Shown: in pieces, positions 12,101 to 27,100 of the stretch
How positions within the stretch are numbered: position 1 is the first letter of the stretch
Layout: each line of letters opens with the position of its first letter
Assembly (NCBI GenBank): GCA_035578175.1
Contig: JAQMRL010000003.1
Span: 93,722,469-93,786,468, forward strand
DNA: 64,000 nt
Reading direction: 5' to 3'
From: Catonia carolina
Taxonomy: Eukaryota; Arthropoda; Insecta; Hemiptera; Achilidae
Made by a program: the position numbers and the translations under genes
The notes under the pieces: generated by a model
What the model was told of the DNA's origin: nothing
Database searches by the model: none
What the model saw: the letters and a program-made list of their open reading frames with translations, nothing else

Positions 12101-15100
12101 AAATTTATAATTATTCCAAAAATTATTAATAATACCATTTTATAAAAGTGTCAAAATATTTAAATTTGTGTATACCGAACGTAAAAATTTTTATTTATCA
12201 TTGTATGTGTAGTTTATATCAAACAAAATTTATCATTTACACAGAAGTTTAGAGAAAATATTAAAATATAATAAAAACTTGGTTTTTAAGTTTTCTTAAT
12301 CGGTGGGTTTGAGTACAAGCATAACCCAAAATTAATGTTACAATCAATTTCATGATCAGGGAAATAAATTGAAAGTTTTTACTTTTTTCGAATAGTAAAT
12401 CTAAAATTCAAAATCACAAACGATTTATTAAAATTTTTATGAAAAAAATTAATAGTTATGAATTTAACAATTAGGATTTTAGGAGAAGTGATCATCTTAG
12501 AAATAAAGTACTTTTGAATGAGAAACCCTTAGAAGCACCTGCTCCTAATCCTGCTTGCTGTTAGTTTTAATGTACCTACATTCATTTATTTACTCATAAT
12601 GTGATGCGTCTTTTATGTAAAATCATGAGATGCACAAATTTAATTTGAAAATGTGAGAGGATATACAAAATTAACCATTTTTAAGAAAACACTAGTTGGT
12701 AAGGTGCGGAGGAGACTGTTTTAAAGATTTGTTACACCTTGGTTCTGTCAGTTTTAATGTATGGTTCAGTATTGTAACCTGACTGCTGAACAGATATCAA
12801 GGTTACAGGCTGCTGAGATGAGATTGTTAAGACCTTTTATAGAGTATCGACTGCTGGACTATAAAAGAAATTAAAGTATTTAGGCATGAAGTGCCAGGAG
12901 TGGTATCTATTATCTAGAAACATTGGTAAGAGTGGTATAGTCATTTCTTGTGGATGCTGGATGATTGAACACCCAATCAGCTGTTTACTTAAAAGCGAAC
13001 CGGACAATGTGGTATTGGTTGACCTCAGAAGAGATGGCCATCCCAACTTCTTTAAGAAGTAACATGGTATTATATGACTTCGGAAGAGATGGGTATCGCA
13101 ACTTCTTTAAGAAATAATAGGTTTCTAAGTTTGACACTGGAACAAGCCAGCAGGCCTTATCTATATTGTTTATGAATATACCAAACAACTTGTACTAATT
13201 ATATTGAATTTTATATTTATGTTTTAAGAAGTTTTCAGCCAATAAAAGAACAACTGTCATAGTGATTTTTTTTAAACAAATGGTCTAATTAATTTTTTAA
13301 ACAGTTTTTGTGCTCTCTAGGTAAAAAGTTTATTATAATGGAACAGTTCATAAATTATACGAGGTGTGGCCATTAAATAACGAGCCTGACGTTGTAAAAG
13401 TTTTATTTTATTTTTATACATAATCACTTATTGTCACCTTCAATATACACACCTTTTCTATCCCTACAACGCTCCTCGTGAATTTTCCATTGTTGGAAAC
13501 AGTGGTGGAAGTTATCTTCTATCAGCTCCTTCAGGACATGTGCCGCTCAAAAATGTTTGAAATGAAGCTCGCAAAAATGTTTGTACTGACACTTTGTACA
13601 TGATTGAAAATGACCCAAATTTTTTGGAAACAATAATAACATGTGATGAAACATGGTTTTTTACTTATGATCCGGAAATGAATCACCAATCCATGCACTG
13701 GAAGAGCCGAACTTCACCGAAAGCCAAAAAAGCTTGAATTACAAGTCAAAATTTAGAGCAATGATGATTTTTGATATCCATGGGATTGTGTACCTTCACT
13801 GGGTTCCTTAAGGTCAAACAATTAATCAATATTACTACCTTGAGGTAAAATCTGCATTAAAAGAGACAAGATTTGAGTCTGTGGAAGCTGTAAAAGAGAA
13901 AGTGGCACGTGTTCTGAAGAAGCTGACAGAAGATGACTTCCAGCACTGTTTCCAACAATGGAAAATTCGCATGGAGCGTTGTAGGGATAGAGAAGAGGTG
14001 TATATTGAAGGTGACAATAAGTGATTATGTATAAAAAAAATAAATGTTTTTACGTCAGTCTCGTTATTTAATAGCCACACCTCATACAAAATGCAATGGA
14101 TTTTTAAAAAAATGTAACAGGCTTATATTTTTCTTTAAAATGGTGAATGCACAATCATGGCTAATTGTAGTATACATTTCTGGAAAAAATGATTTAATGT
14201 GGTTTCCTCTAATCAAGTTATATAAATAGAATTTTTATTTAGGTCTAACAAATTTAAAAACCTAACAACCTTGATGTTTAAAACAATTGGTAAATTAAAT
14301 CTAAAGTAATCTTTAGTAACATTAAAGTAGATCATAAGTAGAAAATTTATATTAATAAAAAACGGATAACCACGATGTTTTTCGGCAAAACCAAAGGTTG
14401 GTCTGGAAATTTTACACACTGATTCGTGCTGTTCAAAATAATGACCTGATATTGAAAAGACAAAAAAAATCAAACTATTTTAGTATCAAAAATATTAGTT
14501 AAATGTATGGTTAAAAATTTTAAAATCATGTAGGCCTAATCTGTCATAATTAAAATGAAACGATACAGCATTTAACATTACGAATAAAGGGTACTACTAC
14601 AGTATGCGGCTGTCCCCGTTATGTTTAGTGAAGTTTGTATTTGTTGATGTGGTAGCACTGTCTGTTAGCACTTTTTGTAATACATACTTTTACAAAAAAT
14701 TATAATTAAAACGAAAAAGGATAAAATAAGGACAATAAAAAGGATAATTTACAATCCCGAGGGCAACAAAGAATTGGTGTAAATGACTCTCGCCCGCCTC
14801 ATTTTCTTTCTTTTTCCATCAATCACAACGGGGAGCATTTTGCTCAGTGTCGACTGTTGAGTAGGTTGTGCTATCTCAAAAAAGCCACAGCTGTTTCTTC
14901 ATTAACAATTACATTTCTATAAAAATCTTTTAACATTTTACGTCTGTTGTTGTTGTTGTTTAAGTCATCAGCCGAAAGGCTGGTTTCAACCCATAGAGGT
15001 TTGACTAAGTAAAACGAGGAATGAGGTGGTTTACCATTGCCTTCCTCACTGAATGGAAAAGTGCGCTTATCAGCATGCCGGGCCCTCTGAAAAGCACATA

Positions 15101-18100
15101 TTTTCCACTCTGCAAATGACACTTTCACTTCATTCACCACAGGGTCTGGCTGTATAATGAAATTCATTACTTTCAGAGCAGATACCTCTGATTAGTGTCT
15201 TTCACACCTCTACCTCTTCTGTTCTTAAATGATTCAGTCATTTAATTGGCTGACCATGTGATAAGAAACAGAACTATTTATTTTAGCCCTGCAACGAACA
15301 GATTGATTGTAAATAATTTGACACTCCACCTGTCTGTTATGGGCAGATTTTACGACTAGGTAACACATAACCTTACTGTAGTTAAGACATAACATTAATG
15401 TAAAATATGCAAATCTTTACGAGCGAAAAGTGCTAGCGGACAGTGCTACCACATCAACAAATATAAATTTCACTAAACATAGTGCGGTAGGCTGCATACT
15501 ATAGTAGCACCGAATAAAGGACAGGGATGATTAATTGGTATTAGATTTGTTGACAATAAAAAATGAAAAGATTAAAATAAGATGTTATTACAAAGAAATA
15601 TGCACAATTTAACTTGTTTATAAAAGATTAAATTTATTTGAACTAGTTGTCATTTAAACTGTATTTGGTGAGAGCATGTCACAACTTGCTGACCCACCTA
15701 AAGAGCAGAAGGGAGCACACAGGATCACTCGATATTTCCATTGTAATCATCACTAAATTACCTGAGTGCCCTGCTTATCACGCCTGAGTAGGAAGAGAGA
15801 AGAGAGAAGTAGGGCTGACTTACTTCCCACAAATCTTGCAAGGAAATTCTTCAACAGGTTCCGAATGACTTGATCCACTGGACTGTCGCTTGTCTGGGGT
15901 CGGACATCTTCCACACGCTCCACCACCATGGATTCGAATATGACCATTTAACGCCGCTCTTGAGTTGAAACTCTGCAAAAAATATGATTATATATAAATT
16001 TCAATTGTTCAAGAAGTTTAAATAATAAAATCAATGTTAATATTTTGGAATACTAAAATCTTCATTGACATTTTGTAGAGCGGATGCCAAATAAGCTTGC
16101 CGGTGTAGCTGTGCGAACAGTTTGGACTCAGTCGGTAGATATCGTGGTTTAGTACCGAACTGTAACTAAATCACGTGTTCTGAACGATGTAAATTATCTA
16201 TTAGCGACGTAAAATAATTCAATTTTACATATTAAATACACTGTGTTATATTACGTACAAATCATTACAGACTAATATTTTCAGGTTAGCTGATAAATAT
16301 AACGTTGTGAGAGCGACGTGATTCTGATCTCAGCTAGTACAGCACTGACCCCACCACTCGCTGAGGTAACCGAGTGCACAACTACCAAAATACACCTTCT
16401 GTGCACTCAAAAAAACCAGTAAGCTTATTTGGCGTCCACTCTACAATGGAATAATCATGTTAAAAAATCATAATTGGAAAATAATCTGAGAACAAATGTT
16501 GCCATGTTGGAAATTTTTGAAGTTAAGTTTAATAATATAAAACAGGGTTAGAAAATTTCAACAAGGTGTTTGAAGACTGAGTAAATAAAATTACAAATTC
16601 AAGTTTTCATATCTTAATATTATTTTAAATAATTTGTACATTAATGTAGTTGGAAAAAAGTTTTATTAGATGTTAATCAGGTGTTAAAACCAATTTGGAC
16701 TCATGGAATCCAGCTCTGGAGCTGTATGAAATCACAATGCAAAAATAATACAAAGATTCGAAAATAAGGTACTAAAGAATACTGTCAATTCTTCATAGTA
16801 CATTTGTAGAGAATAAACTCTATCAAGTTTTGAAAACCGACATCTACACAATGGAAATTTTGAGATGCTGCAAATCCTCAACAACTCAAAGCTCAAGAAA
16901 AGATTGAATCACCAGAAAACCTTTGATTGGTTTGATTTAGAAAATATGAGTTGCCATAAGTTTCTTGAACATACTATATAAATTTTTTTTTAATTTTATC
17001 AATTTTATCTATTTCTTAAGTATTTTATAGTAGTCTAATAAGTACGTATTTTAGGTAAGAGTACCGACAAATCTAGGTAAATTTAAAATTGAAAATAAGA
17101 TAGCCATAGAGAAATAATAATATTTAAAAATAAAACTAGTGATTAAATCTTTTCCTATTGTAATCGTAATCGATAGGTAGTTTAGAATTGAATAAATTGC
17201 AATTGCTCGTTAGTCTAACAATAGTTACAATATGAATATAAAAAGGATAAAAAATAATTTTGATAATTTACCTACTCTTGACAGCTTTTGAACTATCATG
17301 AAATAGAATTTTTTCACTGTGAGTGGTCAATCTTCGAAGAACTTAATTGGTAATTTCAGTGTATCACAGTTTAAAATTATTGAGCAGAATGTGTCATATA
17401 TTTTTAATAATCTTTAATAACTTTATAAAAGAGCTGTTATAATTAATTATTCAATTTGTTTTGTGGTATCGTTTGGCCTTGTAGTTTCAGACTAAGAAGC
17501 TTTTGCTTTTCCCTTTGTTCAGTTTAACAATAATAATAATAATTTTTTTAAGGTTTTATGTCCAACTATTTTTCACTTTGATACAAACGCAGATGATGAA
17601 TTGTGACAAATCAAAATGAGTGATATTAATGCACATATTATTCAAAATACAAGTAATTAGAATACAAAAACTTTAGACAAAAATATTTTTGTTTAATAAC
17701 TGTTAAAGAATAAAGTTAAGAAAAGACTAATAATAAATAATTATATAGATTAATGTGACATGTTGATTAATACAAATATCTATAGTGTAATAATGTATTT
17801 AGCAGCTCAATTTCAAGCCCAAGATCCCTAGGTACAAAAATGTTTTGAACAATAATACAAAAATGTTTTAATTCATTGGCATTAGTATTCTGTGAAGTCA
17901 ACTTCAAGTTAATTAATGGAGCTCAGAATTCAGTCTGATAAATAATTGTGATTAATGGCACACTGGGTAAAACTAGACAGCTGTACCCTTTAGAACAATA
18001 AAAAAGTTATAGAAGTAGTCATGTTGATCAATCATCCAACATTCAATAGAACAAAGGAATTCTGTAGGATCACTAATGTGGTGTCAAGATTATGTGACTG

Positions 18101-21100
18101 AATTTTTTAAATAGTAGAAACTCATTTGTCATTTTTACTTTCTCTTGTCTATATGAATATATAGGAAGGAAAGTATTGTTTTCATATCGATTTTTCGAAA
18201 TCGAGTTTTCACCGAATCTACACGTTTTCAGACCCCCTGAACCCAAAAAATATGTTTTTAGCGATTGGTCTCTGTGTGTGTTTGCTTATTTTGTCGAGAA
18301 GCTTTCCGTTCTCACAGTCATATCGTTACTCGGTATTTAACTCACAAAGCCGTTGATAGTAGGTACTGTACTGTAAGTACAGTACAGTTTTTTGCATGCG
18401 CATAAAAATTTTATCAAAATGTGTGAAACGAATGGAATTAAAAAATAAAAAGTATGCCTGCAGATAACAAAACAACCAGACTCGAAAAACAGTGTATTAA
18501 AGTACACTCATGAAATCACAAAAACTGATGAGAAAGCATGGAATTACGAATGTTCTATGTACGTATGACAAAAGTGACAACTAACCATTCGTTGCAAGGA
18601 GGCTATACAGCTTGTAAGGTTGGGCATAGTGGATATGACTCACTGAAATTTGTGCAATGACAATTATGTAGCCTACACATTATACTGTAAATAACAACTC
18701 TGTTATGACTGATGGGTGATTACTGTTGTTCATCTGTCAAAATGTTTACTACCTCTAAGCGGCAAGATAAGATAATGGGAAGGACAGACCTTCCCATTAT
18801 CTTATCTTGCCGCTTAGAACCATGTGTTATTTATCGCTGTAATGGTTTTAATAAAACATATATGTACATACATCGGATTGGCCCCAATAAGCGCCACTAT
18901 AGACCTAATAAACGAAGTACATATCAATGTAAAATCCCGTTCTGTTTTTGTTCATTAAAGAACTGTCCCAAAAAACCAGCTGCCCCAATTAACCAGTGGA
19001 CCAATTATCCGGAATTGACTGTACATGAAAAATTCAGTAACTTACAGAGAAATCATACAGATTAATTGAATATAATAAAAAGAAGTGAAAAAGCTGAGGA
19101 AGGAAAATTTATGAAAGAATCTACTCTATGATATTTCTTAATAAATAAAAATCTAAGAACTTAAATACTACGCAGTTTTGGACTTGTTGCACTTAGTTTT
19201 ATAAACACTATGTTAATAAAATTAACTTTGTTAAAATATTTTATAAAAGTAGGGTTAATTTGAAAACATAAGTTTTAATAATGTAAAAAAACTTTAGTGA
19301 ACATTTACATAACTGCACTATCAGAAATTTTTAAGAGGGCTTACAGCAGAACAGTCCGGATATTCGCATACAAACAGCCGGCTTTCCGAGCTTGTTGATA
19401 CCATCTCCACATCATTGGCCTGCTAAAAAACAAAAATTACATTATTATTTACACTAGTAAACGACACTTTAATCTATGAGTTACAAAGTACAAACTTCTC
19501 TAAATGTAGTAAGTTCTGGTAAATACAAATTTAAGAATTGCAAGGCAATTGCAAAGGCAGTTTATAAATCAGTTTCAAAAGCAGTCTTTCTTTAAGTTTC
19601 TTTTTATTAAAAGCAAATATAATACAGATAATACTAATAGAATCATTTAAATAGTGTTGTTGTTTAGGTCATCAGCCGAAAGGCTGGTTTGAACCTGTAG
19701 AGGTTTTACTAAGTAAAACGAGGAGTGAGGTGGTTTACCATGCCTTCCACACTGAATGGAAAAGTGCGCTTATCAGCATGCCGGGCCCTCTGAAAAGCAC
19801 ATATTTTCCACTCGGCAAATAACACCTTCACTTCATTCACCACAGGGTCTGGCTGTATGATGAAATTCATTACTTTCAGAGCAGATAACTCTGATTAGTG
19901 TCTTTTACACCTCTACCTCTTCTGTTCTTAACTGATTCAGTCATTTAATTGGCTGACCATGTGATAAGAAACAGAACTATTTATTTTAGCCCTGCAACGA
20001 ACAGATTGAGTGTAAATAATTTGACACTCCACCTGTCTGTTATGGGCTAATTTAAATAGTATAACATTACAATTTTTTGGAGAACTAATTTTTAAATAAT
20101 ATTTTGTTTTTGAAAACTGATAACATTAATCTCATAATATGTGGTCACTGATCATGGATGCAGATATTATAACTTTTTTAAAATCCCTAATGCGTGTTGA
20201 ATCTGTTCAACCAAAATCAATAAGCAACCCATGACCTAATGAGATGAGGATGCGTGTCTTGTACAGACTCAGGTTGACCATTCCTGAGAGAGATAATTGA
20301 ACCCCAATCATCAAAGTACACCAGCAACCATTGTCTATTACTCAAATCTGTACAAAACGGAACCTTCGTTCCTGAAAATCAGCTGTTAAACAGCTGACTT
20401 TGACGATAACTCTACTGCTAGACCAACCCAGTTGGTTATGTAACAAATAATTTTTTTTTTTTTTTGGCTTTTATATGTTATCGGGGACTGTACATTATTG
20501 ACAACTACCCAATTTGATCGCTACTTTTTGCTGTATTATTTGACGTGAATTAGGCATGAGTTTGAACAGGGACCCTCAGTAGAGTTTGTTCATGGATGGG
20601 TGTCAGCTGGTCACCATACAAAGTCGCTTGACCAACCGGTGTTATTTAACAAATAATAGTGACTTTCTACCAGCTGACTGACTGTGCTGGCCCAAAGGCC
20701 TATGTAACAAATAATAACAAAAAAAAAACAAAAAAAACATAAATAAAAGAACTATTAGGAATAATAGATTTTGTATACAGCACTCAATGGTTTTTTTTAC
20801 ATATTATGTTTCCAAATTTGGTGATTTCATGTAATAAAAGAATTGTTCCCAATTTTTCCTTTGAAAAATTATTGGTTAATTGTTTTTTCTGATAATTGCA
20901 TTCTTATGGTTTACCAAAAGACCAACACTTCTATTTGGAATTGAATCAAGAGCTTTAAGCTGTTAATTCATATAGCACCAAATAAACTTGATGACTATGG
21001 TTTTCTTTAAACAAAATCTGCAGTTATTCATAATATTAGTAGTGTTTAGTATTATATAAAGAAATAAAAATAAGAATTTACTGACAGGAATGTCGGTTTT

Positions 21101-24100
21101 GATGTAATCATAATCATAATCAGCTTCTTTATTTCTACGCCTACTTAAACGTAATCTTTTATAATCTTCTGCGCAGATTTTCTTCCATAAGTAGTAAAAC
21201 TGAACACATTGTTTCACTGTCTTTGATCCAACCTGGAAAAGTAAAAGAAAATATTGGGTAAAATTATGTTATATTAAGTAAATCTGAATTTTGTGTAACA
21301 CTTTGATTATTTACTGCTCCAATGTAATCATGTTTACAGTTATTTTTAATTATAAAATTACAAGAATAGAAAAAAATCTGGTGTGAAACACTCACACAAC
21401 TTTCTCTTGCCAATGAAAATAATGAACAATATTATCTAACATAAGTAATAAACCATTAGAACTAAACAAAAACACTAACCTTAATAAACATAACCTAATT
21501 TTAATCATGAGTGAAAGACGCAAACTGAAAATCAACCTGAGTTTGGCTTAAAAATACGGAAAATCACTCTTTCACGCTAAACTAGGCTCTGTAGAGAAAA
21601 ATGTTTAAAATAAAAGTTGTGGATTTTTAATTTCCTTTAAATTTTATTATATACACTTTTGGTGTAAAATACATGCTAAGAGTGAAATCGTAAAAAAATC
21701 GATTTTTTTACACGTTTTCGTGAGAAAAAACAGAAAATCGCTAATTACTGCTAAACTAAGCTTTATACAAGAAATGTTTGAAATAAAAGTTGTAGGATTT
21801 TGAATTCTCTACGTTATATACATTTTTGCGCTAAAATGCATATTAAAGCCACAATCTTAAAAAAACAATATTTTACGTGAAAACAGCCTCTCCAAGAATT
21901 TCAGCAATCCTGTCACCTACCCTATCTTATAAAGCATAAAAAATTTAGTAAACGAGGAAAAAATATAATATTTGATTTAATGAGTGAATTTAAAAAATTA
22001 CTAAGAAATGTATAAATACCTCTTGTGCAATGCATGTGAAATCCTTATCATACTTCAGTAGTCCTTGATGGAATGCGTCCATTTCATCAGCACTCCATCT
22101 ATCACTATCTGTGTATTCAAAAGATAACAGAGGATGGCCTGCAGGTAAACTTGGCGTAGGTTGCATCAACTTCAACATTGCTTCCTGTAAATAATAGAAA
22201 TTTTATGTAATTTTATTTTGTTTATTTTACTAAAATTTATATTATTGTTTAGGTCAACAGCTGAAAGGCTCATTTGAACCTCTAGAGGCTTTACTAAGTA
22301 AAACAAGGAGTGAGGTGGTCTACTATTGCCTTCCTCATTGAGTACAAAAATAGCCTATGCTTATCAGCATCCCAGGCCCTCTGGAAAGCATCAACTTTGC
22401 ACCCTGCAAATGACACCTTCACTTCATTCACCACAGGGTCTGGCTGTATAATAAAATTCATTACTTTTAGAGGAAATAACTCTGATTAGTGTCTTTTACA
22501 CCTCTACCTCTTCTGTTCTTAAATAGTTCTTCTTCTTCTTTCAGGGTATAGGCGAAACGCCTGTTCCGATCTCAAAGGGTTTATTTGTTAAATGTTGTTA
22601 CATGACCATCGCTTCCTTGGTCTTCCAACATCTCTTTGACCAACTGGCTTATATTGCCAAACTTTTTTGGGAATTCTGTCATCATTTATCCTTTCCAGAT
22701 GTTCCATCCACCATTGTCTATTTTCAAAGATCTTGTCTTCTAGTTTAAATACTGCCAGATCCTTGCGAACATCTTCGTTGTACAACCTGTCCAACAATGT
22801 ACAACCTTTAATGGACCTGAGGAATCTCATTTCTGAAGCTTGTATTTTGCTAAGGTGCCTCTTATTCGTTGTCCATGTCTCAGAGCCATATAACAAAGAT
22901 GGTACAGCCATTACCCTATAAAATTTCAATTGGGTGTCTTTCCTTGTTTTCTTGTTTAAAGTGCGTCGGATGGTACCACATAAAGACTGAAACTTAAATA
23001 GTTCTTAAATAGTTCAGTCATATAATTGGCTGACCACATGATAAGAAACAGAACTATTTTTTGTAGCCCTTGAACTAGCAGATAGAGTGCAAATAATTTA
23101 ACAATCCACCTGTCTGTTATGGCCATTAAAATTTATATTATAGAAATTTTATTTAATAGAAAATTATCCTGAAATATAGAAACATTAAATAGAATTAAGA
23201 GTATGTAAACAAGTCAGAAGTTATGTTAATTTAATGAAATTTTTCATAAAAGAACAAAACATCAACAGCACTGTTTTAAAACTCTACAAAACACGCATAG
23301 CCAGTATTTGCTGCATAACAACATACTTTTGTCAAAACTACTGTCAAGACTACACTACTTTTTTATAATTAAGTCACATCAACAGCTTGATCATTACTGA
23401 ATACGATGGGTTAATAAACTGTAATGAAGGGTTTTGGCACATCATAATTTCCAGACCATAGCTGGGAATCGGACCCGAGACCTTCACTTAGTAGGCTAGT
23501 GCGCTAAACACTACGCTTTGGAGGTGGCCACACTTCTGTTTTACTATTGTTATTTTATGATATTGATGTGATGGAATATAAATAACATTGTCATGCTTTT
23601 CAAAAGAAAATTAAACTCTATCTTAATTACCATATCTTCTTCTTCTTCTTCTCACATTTAAGGATTAGGGTTCCACATGTTCCAACTCACAACAGCAACA
23701 AACTACTGAATTATTGCCATCTTTTGTGTGGCCTCCCAACATCTCTCCTCCCTACCGGTCAGTATCGCAAAATACTGAGTGGGATTCTTTCCTCAGGCAT
23801 TCTCTCTATGTGCCCCCCTCCATCAATTACAATATTCGATTACGATATTGCGATATTACCATATCCTCACACTTAAAAAGTATAGTAAGAAAATAATTGT
23901 TATCTGATAAAACTGTTACAATTTGGTTAATTTTAGAACCTAAACAAAATGTTATGTAAAGACTCAAAAAAACGTTACATACATGAATGTTTCCATTGGA
24001 GAGATGCAGTAAATGTAATGCATATTCTTTATTGCGACCTCCACCGGGAACTGCAGCACAGCAAGCAAACTCCAGGTACATTTCAACTGGAACAGAATTA

Positions 24101-27100
24101 AAACAATATACTCGTATTTTCATCATCCAAATTGATTAATTTAAATAAAAAATGATTTATTATGATTTAACGTGAAATTTTATTGTAATATTGTGAAATT
24201 TATGATATCTTCAATATATATTCTTATCAGGTTCATTGATAAATTACTCTAGTGTGTTTGAATATAAACCCTTTTTTAAAACTGCATTTAGGAGACTCCA
24301 GAAAGGATTATAGGACATGTCAAGATAAAACTGATAAGTTTAAATTTGAACAACACATTAAATTCATTACTTACCAATTAATTTATTTCCACAACTTACT
24401 TGCTTACTTCAATATGTATATTATCTGACTATTTTTATCAAATAATTCATAATTTACTCACATTAACTTAAAAGTTCATAATATTTTTCAACCAAAACTA
24501 TTTAGAAAGGACTTCCTTTACACTGTGAAATGTTTCATCAATCAAGTATTTTTTAGCTTTTTTTAAAACAATTTTATAATTACTGTACTTTTTTAAAGCT
24601 TTTTGCTTGGTGTATTTCTACCTGCACAAGTAGGTTTTTGTTCAAAAAATTTAGTATTGTGGTTAGCAACATAGTAATCAATTCTGTTTCTTGTATAGTG
24701 GTTGTGGAAATTAAAATTTTAAATTTAAAACATGTGGGGAAGTGAACTCTGATATTTAAGGGGGGGGGGGGTAGGAGGATATATGGACTATGAATGTGTG
24801 GTTGACACTGTAAAGTTTTAAGTTAATTCAGTACAACTTTACATAACTACTTATTTATTAAATTCTTAAAATCTATGGACTTTATTATTGTCCACAGGAG
24901 TGAACTTATAGTTTTAAGAATATGGTTCAGGAAAGTTTGCTGTATTATGATGTATGTTTAAATCTAACAATAGAATTGTTTTATAAATTTATTTAAATTG
25001 TATAAATATTGTTTGTTAAAAATTTAATTGCATTATTTTACCCTGATTCATAAATTAAATACAGTAAAAATAGTGTTGTCATCAAAGAAAAATAGAAGTA
25101 ATAATTGGGGAGAATGAGAAACAATACATGTGGTTTTAATCAATTAATTTGTTTAAAGATGAGTTTGTAACCATGATAAACTACAAAGATAATCAGATTA
25201 CATCTTCATGATCGGTGACCATTTTTACTTTCTCTTGCCTATATGAATGTATAGGAAGGAAAGTATTGTTTTCATGTCGATTTTTCGAAATCGAGTTTTC
25301 ACCGGATTTATACGTTTTCAGACCCCCTGAACCCAAAAAACATGTTTTTAGCGATTGATCTGTTTGTGTGTGTGTGTGTGTACAAAATATCTCAAGAACA
25401 GAACATCGTATGAACTTGAAACTTGAAACTTAAGTTATATACCACTACCGCACCCGACACAAATTTTTTTATCAAAATCGGTTAACTGGAAGTAGTAGTT
25501 TATTCGTGTAATTTTTCACTTTTTTGCAATTTTCTCAAAAACTGCTCCTACGATTTTTTTAAAAATCGCCTAATTTACTTAATTTTTTATGCTCTACAAG
25601 GTAGGGTAGGCGCCATGTTTGCTGAAATTCTTGGTCAGGCTGTTTTCACGTAAAAAATTTGTTTTTTTAAGATTGCGGCTTTAATATGCATTTAAGTGTA
25701 AAAATGTCTATAATAAAAGTTGTAGAAAATTTAAAATACTATAACTTTTATTTCAAACATTTTTTTGTATAACGCTTAGTTTAGCAGTAATTAGCGATTT
25801 TCTGTTTTTTCTCACGAAAACGTGTGAAAAATCGATTTTTTTTAAGATTTCGGCCTTAGTATGCATTTTACAACAAAAATGTATATAATCAAATTTATAG
25901 AAAATTAAAAGATCTACAACTTTTATTTAAAGCATTTTTCTCTACAGAGCCTAGTTTAGCGTGAAAGAGTGATTTTCCGTATTTTTAAGCCAAACAGGTC
26001 GATTTTAATTTTGCATCTTTCACTCATGATTAAAGTAAGGTTATGTTTTTTGAGTTTAGTTTTTTGTTTATTACTAATGTTAGGTTATATTGGTCATTAT
26101 TTGAATTGGCAAGAGAAAGTTGTGTGAGTGTTTCACACCAGATTTTTTTTATTATTAGAATATAAGACTTTTTAGTGATGGAATTGCGATAAATACTAGG
26201 ATAATTGCAGATATGATGGTTCAAATAATTTCTGTTGGTTGATTTTCTGTGAGGTTTCGGTTTGGTAATTTGTTGGAAAGATACCTTCATTATCAGAAGC
26301 GAGTTTGCTTATGCCAGGATCCCACAAAAGATGTTCATAAGATGGTTCTCTTTCAGGTTTTCTCTGGTCTCCTAGCCATTGTGGTATTGTAGCTTGGTGA
26401 TGACTTCCTACATTAATATGCGGAACTGCATCACTTTCAGGTGCCAGTTCCTCACCACTTGATAAATCACCTGAAATATTGAAAACAATTGATAAATACA
26501 ACCATCATTGAGGTGTTCGTAGAAGTTAATGAGATATAAGGTGTCAAAAACATGATTATGTACAAGTACAATAAGTTGTACAATAAACTTGTAACTTATA
26601 CTATAAAATAACAGGTAAAATTTTTTATTTATTTAGTATAATAAACGTATGTTATTTGATTCGTTGAAACTCTTTATTAAGTTCATTTATACATACATTT
26701 TTGAGAAATATTGTCCAGTAAATACAAATTGTGCTCTTCCATTTCTATCTTTATCAACGTGCTTTTAAAATCATTTCCACTGAACGCTAAGGATTTACAG
26801 TGGGGATAATAATGTAAGGAGGAATTTGCATGGGCTAGGAGGATTAAAGCAAAAGAGATTTAATGTAGAAAAGATTTAGACATAAATTCCAAAATTTATC
26901 AAGGCACCTCTTTACATTCAACAATTACCTTGCTCACTGAGTAAAAAAGTATGCTTATCAGCATGCCAGACCCTCTGAAAAGTATCTACTTTCCACCCTG
27001 CAAATGACACCTTCACTTCATTCATCACAGGGTCTGGCTATGTAATGAAATTTATTACTTTTAGAGGAGATAACTCTGATTAGCGTCTTTTACTCCTTTA

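Noticed and set aside
18712..19065. 117-codon ORF as a gene
   Set aside because: Its first third is a perfect palindrome and its end a transposon terminus; no recognisable domain.
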